From: Marsupella aquatica
Lineage: Eukaryota > Marchantiophyta
Assembly: GCA_973895155.1 (NCBI GenBank)
Contig: OZ316894.1
Location: 6,510,001-6,574,000, forward strand
DNA: 64,000 bases
Reading direction: 5' to 3'
The notes beneath the pieces are model-generated. The model made no database searches. It saw only the letters and a list, made by a program, of their open reading frames with translations, and was not told where the DNA came from. Position 1 is the first letter of the stretch; each line of letters starts with the position of its first letter. This document shows positions 23,801 through 36,041 of this stretch, one piece after another. The translations under genes and the position numbers were made by a program.

Positions 23801-25573
23801 GATAAATGCTCCTTCGCATCCTGGTAGTCAAGAACCAAACTGAAATAAGTCAAAGTGGACAACGATCGCCAGAAACAAAGCAAGAATATATATTTAGTTG
23901 CATTAGCTAAGGGAGAACCGATCCTGCGATATGCACTGCTTTAACCCTACTTACTACTCTATACTCAAACGAAAGCAATTTTCCTCCTTTAGAAGCAACG
24001 TGTCTGTTACTTGTCCACACACAGCGATCCACTGATAAAACCCATTTCTAAGCTCCCAATATTGTTTAAACCAATTATAATATACTGACACTGGACAACC
24101 TACCGATCCTGAAATTTGCAGGACATCAGAAAAACCCCGAGACACAGAATGGAGTAGAATAGCGTAGAGTGGAACGCAGTGGCATGGAGAGGAACGTAAT
24201 TAAAGAAAAGCGAATTGAATTGCAAAGTCCACGGAGTCCGAATTTCGAAGACAGCAAAATCCACTAGTTGAATCAGCCTAAGGCCCGTCTTAGATCATAT
24301 ACTGCTCTGAGTCTGTAAGACTAAGTCCTTCCCAATCGGAAAACCTTAGCAGGATCGGCTCTGTTCTGTCTTGCGATCTTGTCACCGGTTGTAAATACAA
24401 TCTTACCTCTACATTCAAATAAAACCATGCCCTAAACATGGCTCCTCTCTCTGCTCCTGCTACTCTAGCACAAATTTTGATCATCAAGTGGAAGTAATAT
24501 TCGGGATACCTTTAACCTAAGTTAGTTTTGAAAGGAAGATGAAAAGTTTCTCTTTCGGCAGCGATACTCCATTCATTTTAGAGAGTACTTTCTGTGCTTC
24601 ATATGCTTCTTCGTATCATTTGCCACAATCAGTGTATCACCATATATGAGGCGGAGAAATTGACAACTGCAAGAAAATGGTTGAAGCAGAATCGTTTGAT
24701 CCTCTGAAAAACCTCAGCGAGAATATTGATCTACCATCTGTCGATTACGAGCTACAGCCGGACTTGATGGAATACTTGTGCTTGGTCGATCTAGCAGCAG
24801 TCAGGCGTATAGTTTAAAGGCCAAAGGTGCCATCCATTCCACTCCGGTGCAGTTGCACAGCAGAGTCAACATCTAAAATGTCCAATTACGGATGGCTGTT
24901 CTCTGATTTTTCACCCACATATTTTGCAAGATTTGGGTCAAATTGTAAATGACATTCAAGTAGTCGTATGCAACCCAAAGGCCGAAGCTGAAGCGACATG
25001 AGCGTAGCTTGCATACATCCACGCAAAAGGAGACGGCGCCCTGGCTCCTATCGCGGTAATTTATGACTGGACTTAGCGTGCGATGCATGGAAGAGAGCAA
25101 GAGGCTGCACTGTGACCGCCACAAGATCCCAGAAAACCTCCGAGGGTTTCCAACGGTATAGTTTCATCGAACGAAACTTCCGTGGGGAAGAGATCGAAGC
25201 GGCTCGAATACAACCTTGCTATGAGAGACTAAGCATTATGAGTTTATTTGTGAGGCATGCAGACGCAAAAAGCATGCCTTCGGATGCGAAGATCGAGAAG
25301 TGGCTCGAAGATAAACCTTGCAATGGGGAATTTTGCATTATCGTTATCGTTCAATTTTGTAGTATGGAGAGGTGAAAATGCCCTTAGGGTACGAACCTGA
25401 TCGAAGTATTCTTCATCCAGATCACCGGCATCATCGACATTACCGAACATAAACCCCAGCATGCGCCCTTTTCCGCCTCCCTCTTCATTCTCCTCATCTT
25501 CCTCCTCGTTTTCCTCCTCCTCCGCATTCTCATCGTCCATCCCTCCATATGCCGACGTTCTATAAGCGGCCAT
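11857..25573 (-). CDS. TAF1: TFIID subunit TAF1 (HAF-type), complete, 19 coding exons
   Basis: TAF1 is the largest TFIID subunit. It binds TBP and initiator DNA and reads acetylated histones in the nucleus. Exons, all with GT..AG and matching phase: 25573-25397, 23820-23758, 23301-23244, 22685-22437, 22169-22066, 21606-21432, 20938-19747, 19583-19378, 19025-18788, 18566-18227, 18038-17829, 17388-17089, 16756-16550, 16271-15800, 15400-15183, 14815-14669, 14154-14065, 13860-12388, 12285-11857. They sum to 6348 nt, 2115 residues. Order: acidic N-terminus with the TBP-binding motif (DAKEHLSALADQLGPSL), ubiquitin-like domain (about 700-780), the large DUF3591 core (about 780-1320; HIERELQITPWNLSSNFV, ITGAGDPSGRGLGFSY, GTDADLRRLSMDAAREV), zinc knuckle (CGACGQLGHMRTNKKCP, about 1478-1495), a long charged helix (about 1670-1925), and one bromodomain (about 1980-2080; PMDLGTIREKARKM, YNDNRNPGIPPLAEALL). 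The start is the first Met of the acidic exon, as in plant homologues. The 58-nt exon 3 is the least obvious and is supported by phase and by the join VEADVEQE-DYAKKAENAVDYED. Confidence 0.95.
12540..13300 (-). other. Charged E/R/K-rich helix segment within TAF1 exon 18
   Basis: About 255 codons alternate Glu/Arg/Lys with almost no Pro or Gly, in runs such as EREREREQIERDQKEKE and EMERLEMERLEHERRERDK. This is the pattern of a single alpha-helix (ER/K) or a long coiled coil. It sits between the zinc knuckle and the bromodomain, where Arabidopsis TAF1 has a shorter, less regular charged region. The antisense strand therefore shows a long spurious ORF rich in Ser, Leu and Phe (12497-13141). Confidence 0.8.
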
Positions 25574-28269
25574 TTATTCTCTTTTCACGGACCTGTTTCG
25601 ACCTTGAAGGAGGGGTATCCTGGCCCCTCGGGTTTCACCATATGTACTCAAGTTTGTCACGGACCATAAGCATCTACTCAGTTCAAGAAACTCGTTGTGG
25701 CTTTACGAAACGTGTTTGCAGTGCCACGCCCGAAGGTCCTGTATCTTGTCCTAGAAGCCGATCAGTAAGAGGAGTTCTTATACTTTGTTAGCTGCCCGAT
25801 CGAACCAAAGAATTTCTCAACCGGGGTATACTTGTTTCTGTAAAAAATACTGAGCACAGATGCACGTGAAGGAACTGGACGACTCCGTTGTATTCAATCC
25901 GTCTAGCGTCTGCGAACGCTTGATTGGTTGCAGGAAACGCATTCATTTCTCCCGCATCCCGAAATGCTACAAACGATCCAGAGTGTATATGAATAAGGAT
26001 CGGTGTAGGGCAGACCAGTGCAGAGCTGGATTTGGCTAGGTTACGATAGGGCTAAGACGAAGACCTTCTCAAAAACATAAAACTCATTTTTGCCTTTTGC
26101 ACGAACTGTAAGCTGTTCTTCGCAAGCAGCTGTTGGCCGTCTGTCTACCTTTCTCTTCATATACATTGGACAACTTTGCCTCTTTCCGAGAATCCGCAAC
26201 GATCGTCCTCGCAATTCCTCGCTCACAACAATCCTTCATCAGTCCTTGCTTTCGAGTTCGTTCCTAATCCTTTCCAACGGGAATCTTCATCCGAAACCTC
26301 TTGACGACGACGACGGGCTCCATACTTCGACATCAAAAGCGCTCTCCCTCCCTTTCCGCGGGCGGACATGCTCAACAGAGAGGAGTCGAGAGGAGAAGCT
26401 TTTATATCTTCCATCGCCGCTCCACCTGAATCGGCCGACACGTTCGTTTTCTAAAATAATAATAAGCCCATGTACTCTAGAACTAGTACTGTGCCGTACC
26501 GTTCCCGCATCCCAAGCTATGGAACCCGGTACTATGGACGGGATCCACAATCGCCAGATCTGGGCCGTTCATGCCAGTTCTCTCAGGCACATCCAAGGAC
26601 GCGTGGCTCCTTCAAAGGGTACAAGCTCTGGTAGGCCCAGACGGAGACATGGCCCTGAGGACTTTACTATAGTTGGAGTCAAGCTGAGGTGGAGCCTGAC
26701 AGTCCTTGTCCCATTGGCTGTCCTTTCCAAGGAAGTGGGAACGGATGCACAATCTACGGTACCCTATTTTTGCAAAACACCAGCTTGGGAAGTACACAAA
26801 TTAATGCACAAATGGTGAGCCTGAATACCTGACTATGGTGCGTTCCATGGTGCCTATTTCCACTTCTAGCACTCCCAGCGCCGCTCCCCCTCCCCAACCC
26901 TGTCTAGTTGTGCCCTAGAGTCATGGTTTAGAGGAGTCTCGTTTTTTTGCCCAAAAATCCAATCATTTACCTAAAAAATAGGCAGGCCAATGATATTCAG
27001 GCTGAAATTTAAAATTATGTTTCATTCGCCACCACCTAATGCACTATGGGGGAATGTTAGCCAGAAAATACTCTATAACTGAAACAAAGTATTTCATAAC
27101 TAGACCTCTGCTTGTCTTTAGGGTAAAATAGTAACCACCTTGCTATGCTAATGTTTAAAACCAAGAAAATCCTTGTCATGAGCCTGAGGAGGTTATAGTC
27201 CCTTATTGGCAAGTGGGGATGAACGTAAGCCCCCATTTGAATGTTCGAAACATCCACCTCACTTTTAAGCTGCAAAAATGTCTGCCTAGTTGTTTGCCAC
27301 TTGCATGCTCTTATTCAATTTGAGACTTCCCAGACCAGGCTGGGGCACAGGGGTTTTGTGGACTCATTGGTGGGGTAATGCCTCAGAACCCCTACACAAA
27401 CTAAGAAACAAAAATGCATGACAAGGGTTTATGGCCTTTAGTCTACCTGACAATCAGGCTTTGTTAGATAGATTGCTATTGAGATTGGGCGAAAATCTTT
27501 ATAGTTTCATGAGCTTCCTATAACTTTACATTGTCATGATTTGGAAGTATAAGTTTTGAGTCTCCAAACCAACCTTTGTATGCATGGGGGCTTTTATTTC
27601 AAGAAAAAATTCCTAGGTCTGCCAAAATGCTCCCATGGATCCTTGCAACCTAGATGGACCATATTGTACTCACAACCCTACAAAGAGTATCCTTAATTCA
27701 TTCATCTGGGTTGCATGGTTTTGATCTAAGGTCCATGGCAGCATCAAAACTTTAAAACAAGAGTTATACCTCAAAAATACAGATGAACAGAATGAACCCT
27801 TGGGTTTGTTGGTGGGTGTCTGGTTGGGTATGGAGGCCATTGTTATCTTTGTCTGTCTGCCCTGTGGGATTCATCATGCAAACTTAAAGTAGATCAAAAT
27901 TCCTGAGCTCAAGAGTGAGCGACATAGGGTAATAGCGGGTATAAAGATAAGTCCTTCCTTCCGCTTCTTCTCCTACCTGAGAAGTTTCAGGTGACCTGGG
28001 AGCTACAGCGAGGAAACTTGTTAGGATAGAAAGCTTACTACTAATTGGCAAACAAAAGCTAGAGTTGGGTCTAGACTTTTAGAGCGAAGCCTCTAGACCG
28101 TAATGTTAGGGCCAGACCAAATATATGTTGATGCATGTATGGTATGTAAAAGTGACGATCATGCATGCTGATTTTTGTTATCACTTTATTGTCATTCAAA
28201 GAATAGGCATCCTGGCTAGTGAATATGTATTGGACAACTGTGATCTGGACTGGGGTTACTAGCCTATAA
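25574..28269. other. Intergenic upstream of TAF1
   Basis: 25574-26100 would hold the TAF1 promoter. A 242-codon ORF at 26090-26818 (+) lies in a locally GC-richer block but shows no domain, and its reading has low-complexity Ser/Leu/Arg content, so I do not call it a gene. From 26.9 kb on the sequence is AT-rich, with no coding signal. Confidence 0.4.
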
Positions 28270-31114
28270 TTAGGGATCCCCATGGGGAGTTCCTTCCAAA
28301 ATTCATTGATGCACGTGTAGTCACATCAGCATGATTTATTTATTATTGTTTGAAAAAAGGTCACTTCTAGGCATTCGATTATGGGAATAGTAGGTACCTC
28401 TGGAAATGGTTACACACCAATAACCTGCACTCTCTACATACATTACCATTGAGTACTCACATTCAAGGAGGAATGAGCACTACTACGCTAGGCAGCATGC
28501 AGTTTGGAAGTGGAGTGCTAGGATTTGGACCCAGGTGGCAATAATTGTTGAGTATTGCTCTTAGTCTTGTGACTCTAGGGCTAACCATAGTTAGGCTAAC
28601 TCAGGTTAGGACTTAACTTAGGTTAGTAGTGATGCATGTTGTATATAACCAGAGCTGATGCTAGCCCCTGGTGGATCTTCAGTTCATTGTTGGAGTGGAG
28701 CAAGAGAGAAATAAAGGTCTCTTGCTTTCCCATGAACGTAGCCTCGGTCATGAGGTTGAACCACACATTCGTTGTGTCGACTACTTTGTATGGTGTAACA
28801 TGTGCATGGTGTCTCAGGATAAGGATTATCTCCAACAATAATGCCAGGAAAATGTTCTGCCAAACAATCATGTTGTTAGCTATACTATACATTCATTTTC
28901 TTTTGGATCATATAACAAAATAATGCTTCAAATGACTATTATTGAAAACTCATAGCTTGTTCATCATATTTTCATTTGATCATATCACTTTAACCCAGGG
29001 CAGGACCCAGGGAAAATAAAGATACAATTGTGAATCAAATATTCAACAAAAATATTAGAAGCACATTTTATTTTTACTCATGACCCAATTTAAACTCAGT
29101 TTGAGCCAAACAATAACCACATGTTCCCCTATATTTCCTTAATCTTAGAGCAGAGTTTCAGCCCATATTGTTGAGTAGGGAGAAAATTAGAAATCATTAA
29201 TTAGGATTTGGCTTAATTTTGGCTTAATTTTGGCTTCAAGTTAGTCAACCCGTAAGTAATTACTGACCCGTATGTAATTGGTTTTTACCATTTTGTGAGT
29301 GACAACTACCATAAATTTAACACATGCTACAATTCTCACATGAACTACCATTCTCACATGCATTCCAATTTGAACGCAAGAGAATCCATTTATTCTCACA
29401 TGCACTATAACTTTTACACAAGATAATTCAATTAATTCTCACACTCACTACAATTTTTGCACAAGAGAATTCATTTATTCACTAACACATGTTGTATGAT
29501 TCTCACCTTGATAAATAAACATTAATGCCTATGAATAAGTTGTTATCTTTTATTGTTTCAAATACAATATCCAAGTTTCTATTTGAATTTGACATCAAAG
29601 AATGTGTAACATTGTGCATATGAACTTGACATTTTTTTCATGCTTGTCACACAAGTGTCTTCATGGTCACACCAGTGCTACAACAAGCTGCACAATGTCC
29701 ACCATTAATAATTAGTCTGAGGACCCTTGGGGTATGTAAGCTTGTTACGGACCCCATGAGAGGTCCCTTCCAAAATTCCTGGCACCACAATATGTCAGGT
29801 CAACAACAACCGCAACAAACAAGACTCATCAGTTTGTGAATCAAACTTGTAATTTTCATTCGTGTTTGTGTCAATTTGGGTGTAAATTTTGGGACGCCAT
29901 GCCGTAAAAAGAAAAGTAAAAATTATAGAAATACAAAGAGCAAGACGGTTGAAACTATCACTATATAACAATTTTAGTTACTTGTCCAATTTTAAAACTT
30001 AAATTCAAAGATTTGAAAAGGATTTTTTTTCATATAATAAATAATGACTAATAACTAACTTGATAACCTCCTTGTTAAGGGGTAATTGACACCTGGAGTA
30101 AGATTTCCGGCCCTTTGCAATTAAGGTAAACGACTACCCATGGTCCAAACTTGAACTCAACGAACTGATACAATTCATTTGATCAGACGTTCATCTAATT
30201 TCAAATGGACTTGTCACGGATTGAATTCTGACTCTCGTAGCTTGAGAATTTGGTAGCATGTAGTGAAAAGGCCTGATTTTGACAACTGCTTGTGATAACC
30301 ATGTTGTCAGTTAGCCAAGGGGTCCACGAACTAATTTTATTGAACTATTTGTAGCCATGAAGAGTTGCACATTGGAAATAGATAGATGAGAGAATAAAAA
30401 TTAAATGGAGTATTCCAGATGAAGTGAAATAAGGTAGTTAGGATAATTTCATTGAAGACAAATAGGAGTACATTCATGGTAATACTAAGGGTAATTCTCT
30501 GAGCAAACTCTTTCCTTTAGTATCTTTATGTCTATACAATACATGTAACATTCCATATAGTTCATGTAAAATATTATTTTATGCATAGTAATTGAAAGTT
30601 CTTAGAGCCCCTTGGTATTCCTCTGCCTAGGATAGTAATTATGGTTTTTCTTATCTTTGCTTCTTATTCCTCTATCCATAGTAGTCAAAGTGTTTTTTCA
30701 GTTACCTTGGTAAGTTAGAGAAGTTGAAAACTTTACTGGGTTTCTTATGTTACCTTGGTACATGTTAGAGTAGTTAAAGAGTTTCTTTTCTACTTGTCAT
30801 TATTTCAAAAATGTGTAAATTAAATAGAAAATTGAAACCAGAGAAAACTGATATGTCAATCATAACACATCCAAAAATTATTTATTTTCACCCCTATTTA
30901 TCATTTTCTTTGTTTACTTGAAATATTACTTTTCAGTTTTCTATTGTTTTTACAGTTACAAGGTCTAATTATTTTTCTTTGCCTTGCCTCAAATACGAGT
31001 AGTCAAATTTGGTTCTTCTTGCATAACTAACGGTTCTTGTTTGTCACAAATCATACTCTTGTGATTACACGTGCATCAAGGAATTTTGGAAAGAACTTCC
31101 CATGGGGATCCTTA
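28270..31114. mobile_element. 2.84-kb TIR element with TTA target duplication (non-autonomous)
   Basis: Terminal inverted repeats of about 53 bp lie at 28273-28325 and 31060-31111. They match at about 48 of 53 positions and contain 'ccaaaattc' and 'gatgcacgtgta'. The trinucleotide TTA flanks both ends (28270-28272 and 31112-31114), as expected for PIF/Harbinger targets. The interior has no transposase ORF, so it would be a large non-autonomous (MITE-like) element. A diverged partial copy of the TIR core occurs internally at about 29750-29785, and the 30330-31110 part has a relative at 56.5-57.3 kb. Confidence 0.65.
29710..30334. repeat. Possible nested 0.6-kb inverted-repeat element
   Basis: The sequence 'attagtctgaggaccc' at about 29710 is matched in inverted orientation at about 30311-30334 (reverse complement 'attagttcgtggacccc'). 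It sits inside the larger TIR element. The related copy at 56.46 kb goes directly from this end motif into the sequence that follows 30334, as if the inner part were absent there. Confidence 0.45.
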
Positions 31115-32340
31115 AATATAATACACCTAACAAGAATTAATGATGATATGTAATTTTCTCTAAATTTATAAATATGCAGGAGGCTCTAAATGGACCATAC
31201 AAGTCCTTTTAAAGCCACTCAGTTGATCACACATCAAAATTTGGTAATATATTATGTGCACTCACTAATTTAAAGAATCATTGATTAAAAAAAAAGAGGA
31301 TGAGCTTTATCATGGTATAGAGTGATTTGTGATCCAATCTAATATATTTTGATGTGCAAATACTGCTACCCCTTGAAGGCTTTACCTTAGGGCTAACCAG
31401 GTTTCATGGCCACCTTAGGGCTAACCAGGTTTCATGGCCAGGGAGTACGATCACTCCCTCTTAAACCCCCTGGCCCCAAGTACACCATATGTCAATGTGT
31501 ACATAGTATTTTATATGTATGATGTTTGACTTTAGAGCCAATGAAAATGAACTGTACTCTCACTACACAGGGGAACAATGGTCCCTAGATTTTAACAGGG
31601 AGTGTGAGGGAAAATCATACTCCCTACTTCACTATATATTTGTGCACTCTTCACTCCCTGGAAAAGCTGTGATCTTATTGGCTTAAATATGTTGACACAC
31701 ATGTGTACTCTTCACTCCCAACCTCATGGAACCTTGCCCTTAGGCAGGGAATGGGTTCACTCGACATGTAACTGGTTACGTGACATGTAACCGTCCAAGA
31801 CTCAGGCAGGTATAAGGACGGGTTCACTGGACATGTAACTGGATTACGTGACATGTAACCCGTCCACGAATCAGGCTGGTACAAGGAGTCGATCTTAACG
31901 TGAACAAAGTTTCAGAGTTCCAGCTCTCGGAGACGGAAATTGGCCTTGGCAGACAGATTTGAGGAAATGTGACATCCACGGCAGTGTCATTGAATTATGG
32001 ATCATTGTGGAAAAAGCGATTACCGTAGCCTCGATCGTTTTTGCCCTCGCCGTCCAATTCGACTGACCAACTCGTCGAAGTATTTGTACTTCGTTTGCTC
32101 TTCGTTTGTAGTAAAGTGGTTGTTTTGTGTGTCTGACTGGTTTGCTGCCACAACAAGCTCGTGATGTGTCGCCGCGGTAGAACGCACTTCTGCTCTGGTC
32201 TTGGGTCTCATCAAATACCCTGCAAAACCTAAATCTGATTTGGTGCAGTGTTTCGATCTCTTGCTCTCTCTCACATCCTTTTTGAAGTGAAATCGGCTAA
32301 AGAATTCCGGAAGGGGCTGGTGTGCGACTTATTTCCGAAG
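31115..32340. other. Intergenic upstream of the membrane-protein gene
   Basis: This holds a 28-bp tandem duplication at 31385-31440 ('ccttagggctaacc...'), a 67-bp palindrome-bearing repeat at 31753-31889, and then the probable promoter and leader of the gene starting at 32341. An ORF on - at 32020-32274 lies in the leader and has no recognisable domain. Confidence 0.5.
31753..31889. repeat. 67-bp tandem repeat containing palindromes
   Basis: Two units start at 31753 and 31820 ('gggttcact'). Each contains 'acatgtaactgg(a)ttacgtgacatgt', in which GGTTACGTGACATGTAACC (first unit) is an imperfect palindrome with an ACGTG core. Both lie about 450-590 bp upstream of the ATG at 32341. Confidence 0.75.
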
Positions 32341-35218
32341 ATGATGCAAACCGCAGGAGATGCACTGCGGCAGGCCTTTATGCCAAAGGCAGAGTATGAG
32401 AGTCTTCGGGATGAACAGCGGGCGTGGAAGAAGTTGGAAAGGCCTCTGGTGATGAGTGTGGTCACGACTACATGGGCGTGCGTTGCCATCGCATTTCTGG
32501 TGATTATCGATATCGAATTTGCAGTGACGGACCATGACTGGCCGTTTTGCCAACGGAAGCGATTGGAGAGCCTTCATGTTGTGGCAGAAGAACCTTCTCC
32601 ATCCGCCATGGGAGATTCTCGTGCTACTTACTTTATGACGGAAGAGGAGGCAGCGGAGTATTTCTGGATCGTCGTATTTCTTCCCACGTCAATCATATTC
32701 GGCGTGGCTATGGTCTACCTTCTTGCGGGTATGTACAGTGCTTGAATGAAACACTCAATCAAACGTAGCCTTTCGGACTGTCCGCCACACTGAAAGCGAA
32801 CGAGTTTATGGAATTAATTGTCAATGGGGCCTTGGCTTAGGAACTCCGAGCACTATCAGTGTTCCTATTATCGGCATTAGAAAAGAATTGAAAGTCTTAC
32901 ACAAAAGCGTGGGCCCAGCTCGGGGAAAATGTTACAGCTTGAATAGTCTTTACCTTGGGATGTTGTTCTCAAAGACTGTTCCAGAGGATGAGGAGATCAA
33001 ATTCCAATTGCGAAGTTGGCTGAGAAGTGAGAGCTACTCTGTAATTTTAGTACCATGGAGTGACTGATTACAATTCAGCGTTGGTCACCAGAATGGAAGA
33101 GCCAGGTTCTGAAGGTTCTATTTGAAAATTTATGATATCTGCTAGTTTGCAAAGCAGTATTTTTACATTTGATTTAGCTCGTTCTAAGATTTGAGTAGAG
33201 TACAAGTTGGTCAAAAGTCAAATAAATCCACGGGGGCGCCGTAAAATTCGCTGTGGACTTCCCATGCAAAGTAAATGAAAGTTTTGCGTCTCCTCAAGTT
33301 CGCAAGGGTGGTGGAGGAGCTCTCTACCATGCAACTGCCAGCTTTAATTTCCGTTGCCCACCACAGGAATTAGTGTCCATAAGGGGTGCTGCTACTGTCC
33401 CACTTGTGATAGTGGGCTAGAGGATGCATCCAGTGTGGTTACCCTTTCAACCGATTATCTATCCTCCAAAAGCTTGAATTGAGCCAGGATTTCGAAGCCA
33501 GACATCCTAAGAATGCTTCCGCAAGAGAGGGCTGACCGAAAAACATTTGTTTACTCGCTAATGCTCTTGACAGGGACATAGGATCAATGTTGTCTTTACT
33601 CTAGGGTTTCCAATACCTTAAACTTTGAACTGCTGCTTCTAGGGACCTGACCTAATTACTCTATTTTTCTTGCTTGCTTGCTTGATTGGTTCTCCAAACA
33701 GGATAGCGGATCGATTTCTTGTTTGTCTAGGGCTTTGAATATTTGATCTCAGTTAATCTTGGATTAAACGTTTTCAAAGGTGAATCTTTGGGGAGCAATT
33801 TTTTCGGTGTTTTGAATGGTCTAGTGTCCTTTTGTTCGGTGCTTTTGTGGTTGCCGTTCATTGCAGGAAAGACCTGATGCGTTTTATAGTAGTATTTCAA
33901 ATGCCCCGAAGATTGTCGACTTTCATGACGAATGATCTTTGTTGTTTGCACAGGGATCGCCGTGGCATACACTGCTCCCCTGAGGCATCCATGCTTGAAG
34001 GTTGTGGAGAATAATTGCTGTGCTTCATCACGTGGTAAGTCCGTTCGTCACCCATACATTGCGTCTTTTAAGATGTGTAGTTGCAGGATGCTAATCTTAC
34101 AAACTTGGGTTTGGTAGATATGGACAGCTTTCTTATCCAGAATAAAAAACCTGTCGCAGAGGATTTGAGCTTTCCCAAGATGATAGATGTGCCAGGCGCT
34201 AGCGTCATTTCGTATTATTTCTTAATCCTTGTCCCAAGCCGCCGATCATCAAAAGTTGGTCTTGGTTAAGTATACTGTAGTTAACGGAGAGACCAATCAG
34301 TCTTTAACTTTCAGTCAGAAAACATTGTTGTTCAGAGAAGAGCTTGTGGCATGAGCAAATGATATTCCAAGGACTATGGCGATGTATTGGCTGTCTTCAC
34401 TTATCATAGTTTGCTGTTGTGCACCCTATTTTTTAAAGCATCGATTAGTTGAGAGAATGCTTATTGTTACCTGCTATTGTACTAACGAATCATAGAACTT
34501 GGTCACTCTGGTTGTACAAAAGGCTACTTATAAACGTTCATCTGCTTTGTCATGCTATGCTGTGAAACTCTTACATCGTATGGTTGAGATCCGGCTTATC
34601 AAGAGTCAGATCCGCAGTCCATGCCTGTTCTAACTACTGCAATATTTATGTGAAGAAATTTGTTGAATCTTTTTACTTGACCGATTAGCGCTTGCATGAT
34701 GTCTGGAAACTGTTTGCAATCTTCCGCGTGTGGCTAACTCGCCATCGGATGTGACAGGTGGTGTGCGCTGCCTAGCTTTATTGAACATGTCATTTTTTGT
34801 TGTGTTTGCACTGCTGGCATTATGTTTTGGATCAACCATTCGTACTCTTCAAACAGACTGTTCCATTGCACTGTTCTGGTGCTACGAAGTTGTTTGCTGG
34901 GGTACTGCCTTCCTCCTTGCCGGTAGTGCGTTCTTTCTACGTCGCAAGGCAGCTGTTATTATGGATGTTGGTAGTCATTATGGATCGCGTAATGTTGGAG
35001 TGGAGCTTCTGGAGGCTCCTCCTGTTGAGCCATACCATGTAATTGAGGAACGAATTTTAGAAGGATTCAAAGCTTGGTCAGGAGGCCTGGACTCTGACGG
35101 AGACCAGGAAGTTTCCCACGAGGATAATTTTGACTGGGAAGAGGATGACGAGGTTTATGAGAGTTATGCTGCACCTGTAGATATTTTGAAACACACACAA
35201 GGTGAAGAAGATGTTTAA
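32341..35218 (+). CDS. Conserved plant four-helix membrane protein, unknown function
   Basis: Exons 32341-32728, 33954-34034 and 34758-35218 join in phase 1 with GT..AG borders to give 309 residues. The protein has a short cytosolic-looking N-terminus (EYESLRDEQRAWKKLERP), TM1 (MSVVTTTWACVAIAFLVIID), a soluble segment ending TYFMTEEEAAEYFW, TM2 (IVVFLPTSIIFGVAMVYLLA), the strongly conserved link GIAVAYTAPLRHPCLKVVEN with a Cys pair, TM3 (LNMSFFVVFALLALCFG), TM4 (CYEVVCWGTAFLLAGSAFFL) and an acidic tail (DNFDWEEDDEVYES). I recognise this as an uncharacterised single-copy plant membrane family, with the exon junctions falling in GIAVAYTAP and RGGVRCL. The upstream in-frame ATG at 32248 would add 31 residues but looks like leader sequence. 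Topology and location are not known. Confidence 0.85.
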
Positions 35219-36041
35219 TAGGATCATCTATTTTTGTTAGAGGTTGAGGATAGGATCCTTGAAACGCTGCCCGGCTCCACAACCTGTAAAACTGGCTTTT
35301 CGGATTCGAAGTCAAAACATTTGATTTGACTTTAGTGCGAGTCCGTTTTTGTTGAGTCAGATTTGTATATTAAAGAATGCCGAACGGTTGAAGCCGGAAG
35401 CTCAAAATAGCAGAGCCAAGTTTCCATGTAGCCATAGGGGATATTGGAGAAAGAGACTGTAAATGCGACGTTTTTTTGACAAATATGGCTGTATCTCGGG
35501 ATACCTTGACTTAGGACTTTCCTGCAAACTTTCATGGCTAGAATCCCAACTTCAAGGTTAAATTATCGAAACTGGGCTTGGGAATGTAATGAATTTAATG
35601 TTCATGAAAGTTTTTGGTGCTGTTAAAGTCGTGGGATTGATGGAGGTGTATATCTTTTGAGAAGATAAAGCTGGATTGTGAGAGCAGTCATTTAATCGAA
35701 ATTGAAGGTTATGGAGTTCACAAGGTGTATACATAACAATTCTCTCAAATCATAGATACAATATATGTACAATCACGGTTAGTTCTCGATAGACCTGATG
35801 TGTGTGAAGTGGTAGTTGACAGAATCTTGAAAGTATGATTATTATGACACAAAAACTAGGTGTCCTATTGAGGACTTATCAAGTTCTTGGGCATTTCACT
35901 TCATAATGGTGTAACTTATCTCCCTAAAACATCTGTATTCATATCGTGGCTGAAAAAGAATCATCACTGAAAAGAATCATGGATAACTGATATAAAAATT
36001 CATATAAGGAATAACCCTTGCTATGTTGCTATGTTGCTATC
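35219..36041. other. Convergent 3' intergenic region
   Basis: This lies between the stop codons of the + membrane-protein gene and the - ATXR gene. It should hold both 3' UTRs. I see no other gene. Confidence 0.5.

Noticed and set aside
26090-26818. 242-codon ORF on the + strand upstream of TAF1
   Set aside because: No domain, no recognisable motif, and Ser/Leu/Arg-rich low-information sequence. The start is unsupported, and overlapping ORFs of similar quality exist on the other strand.
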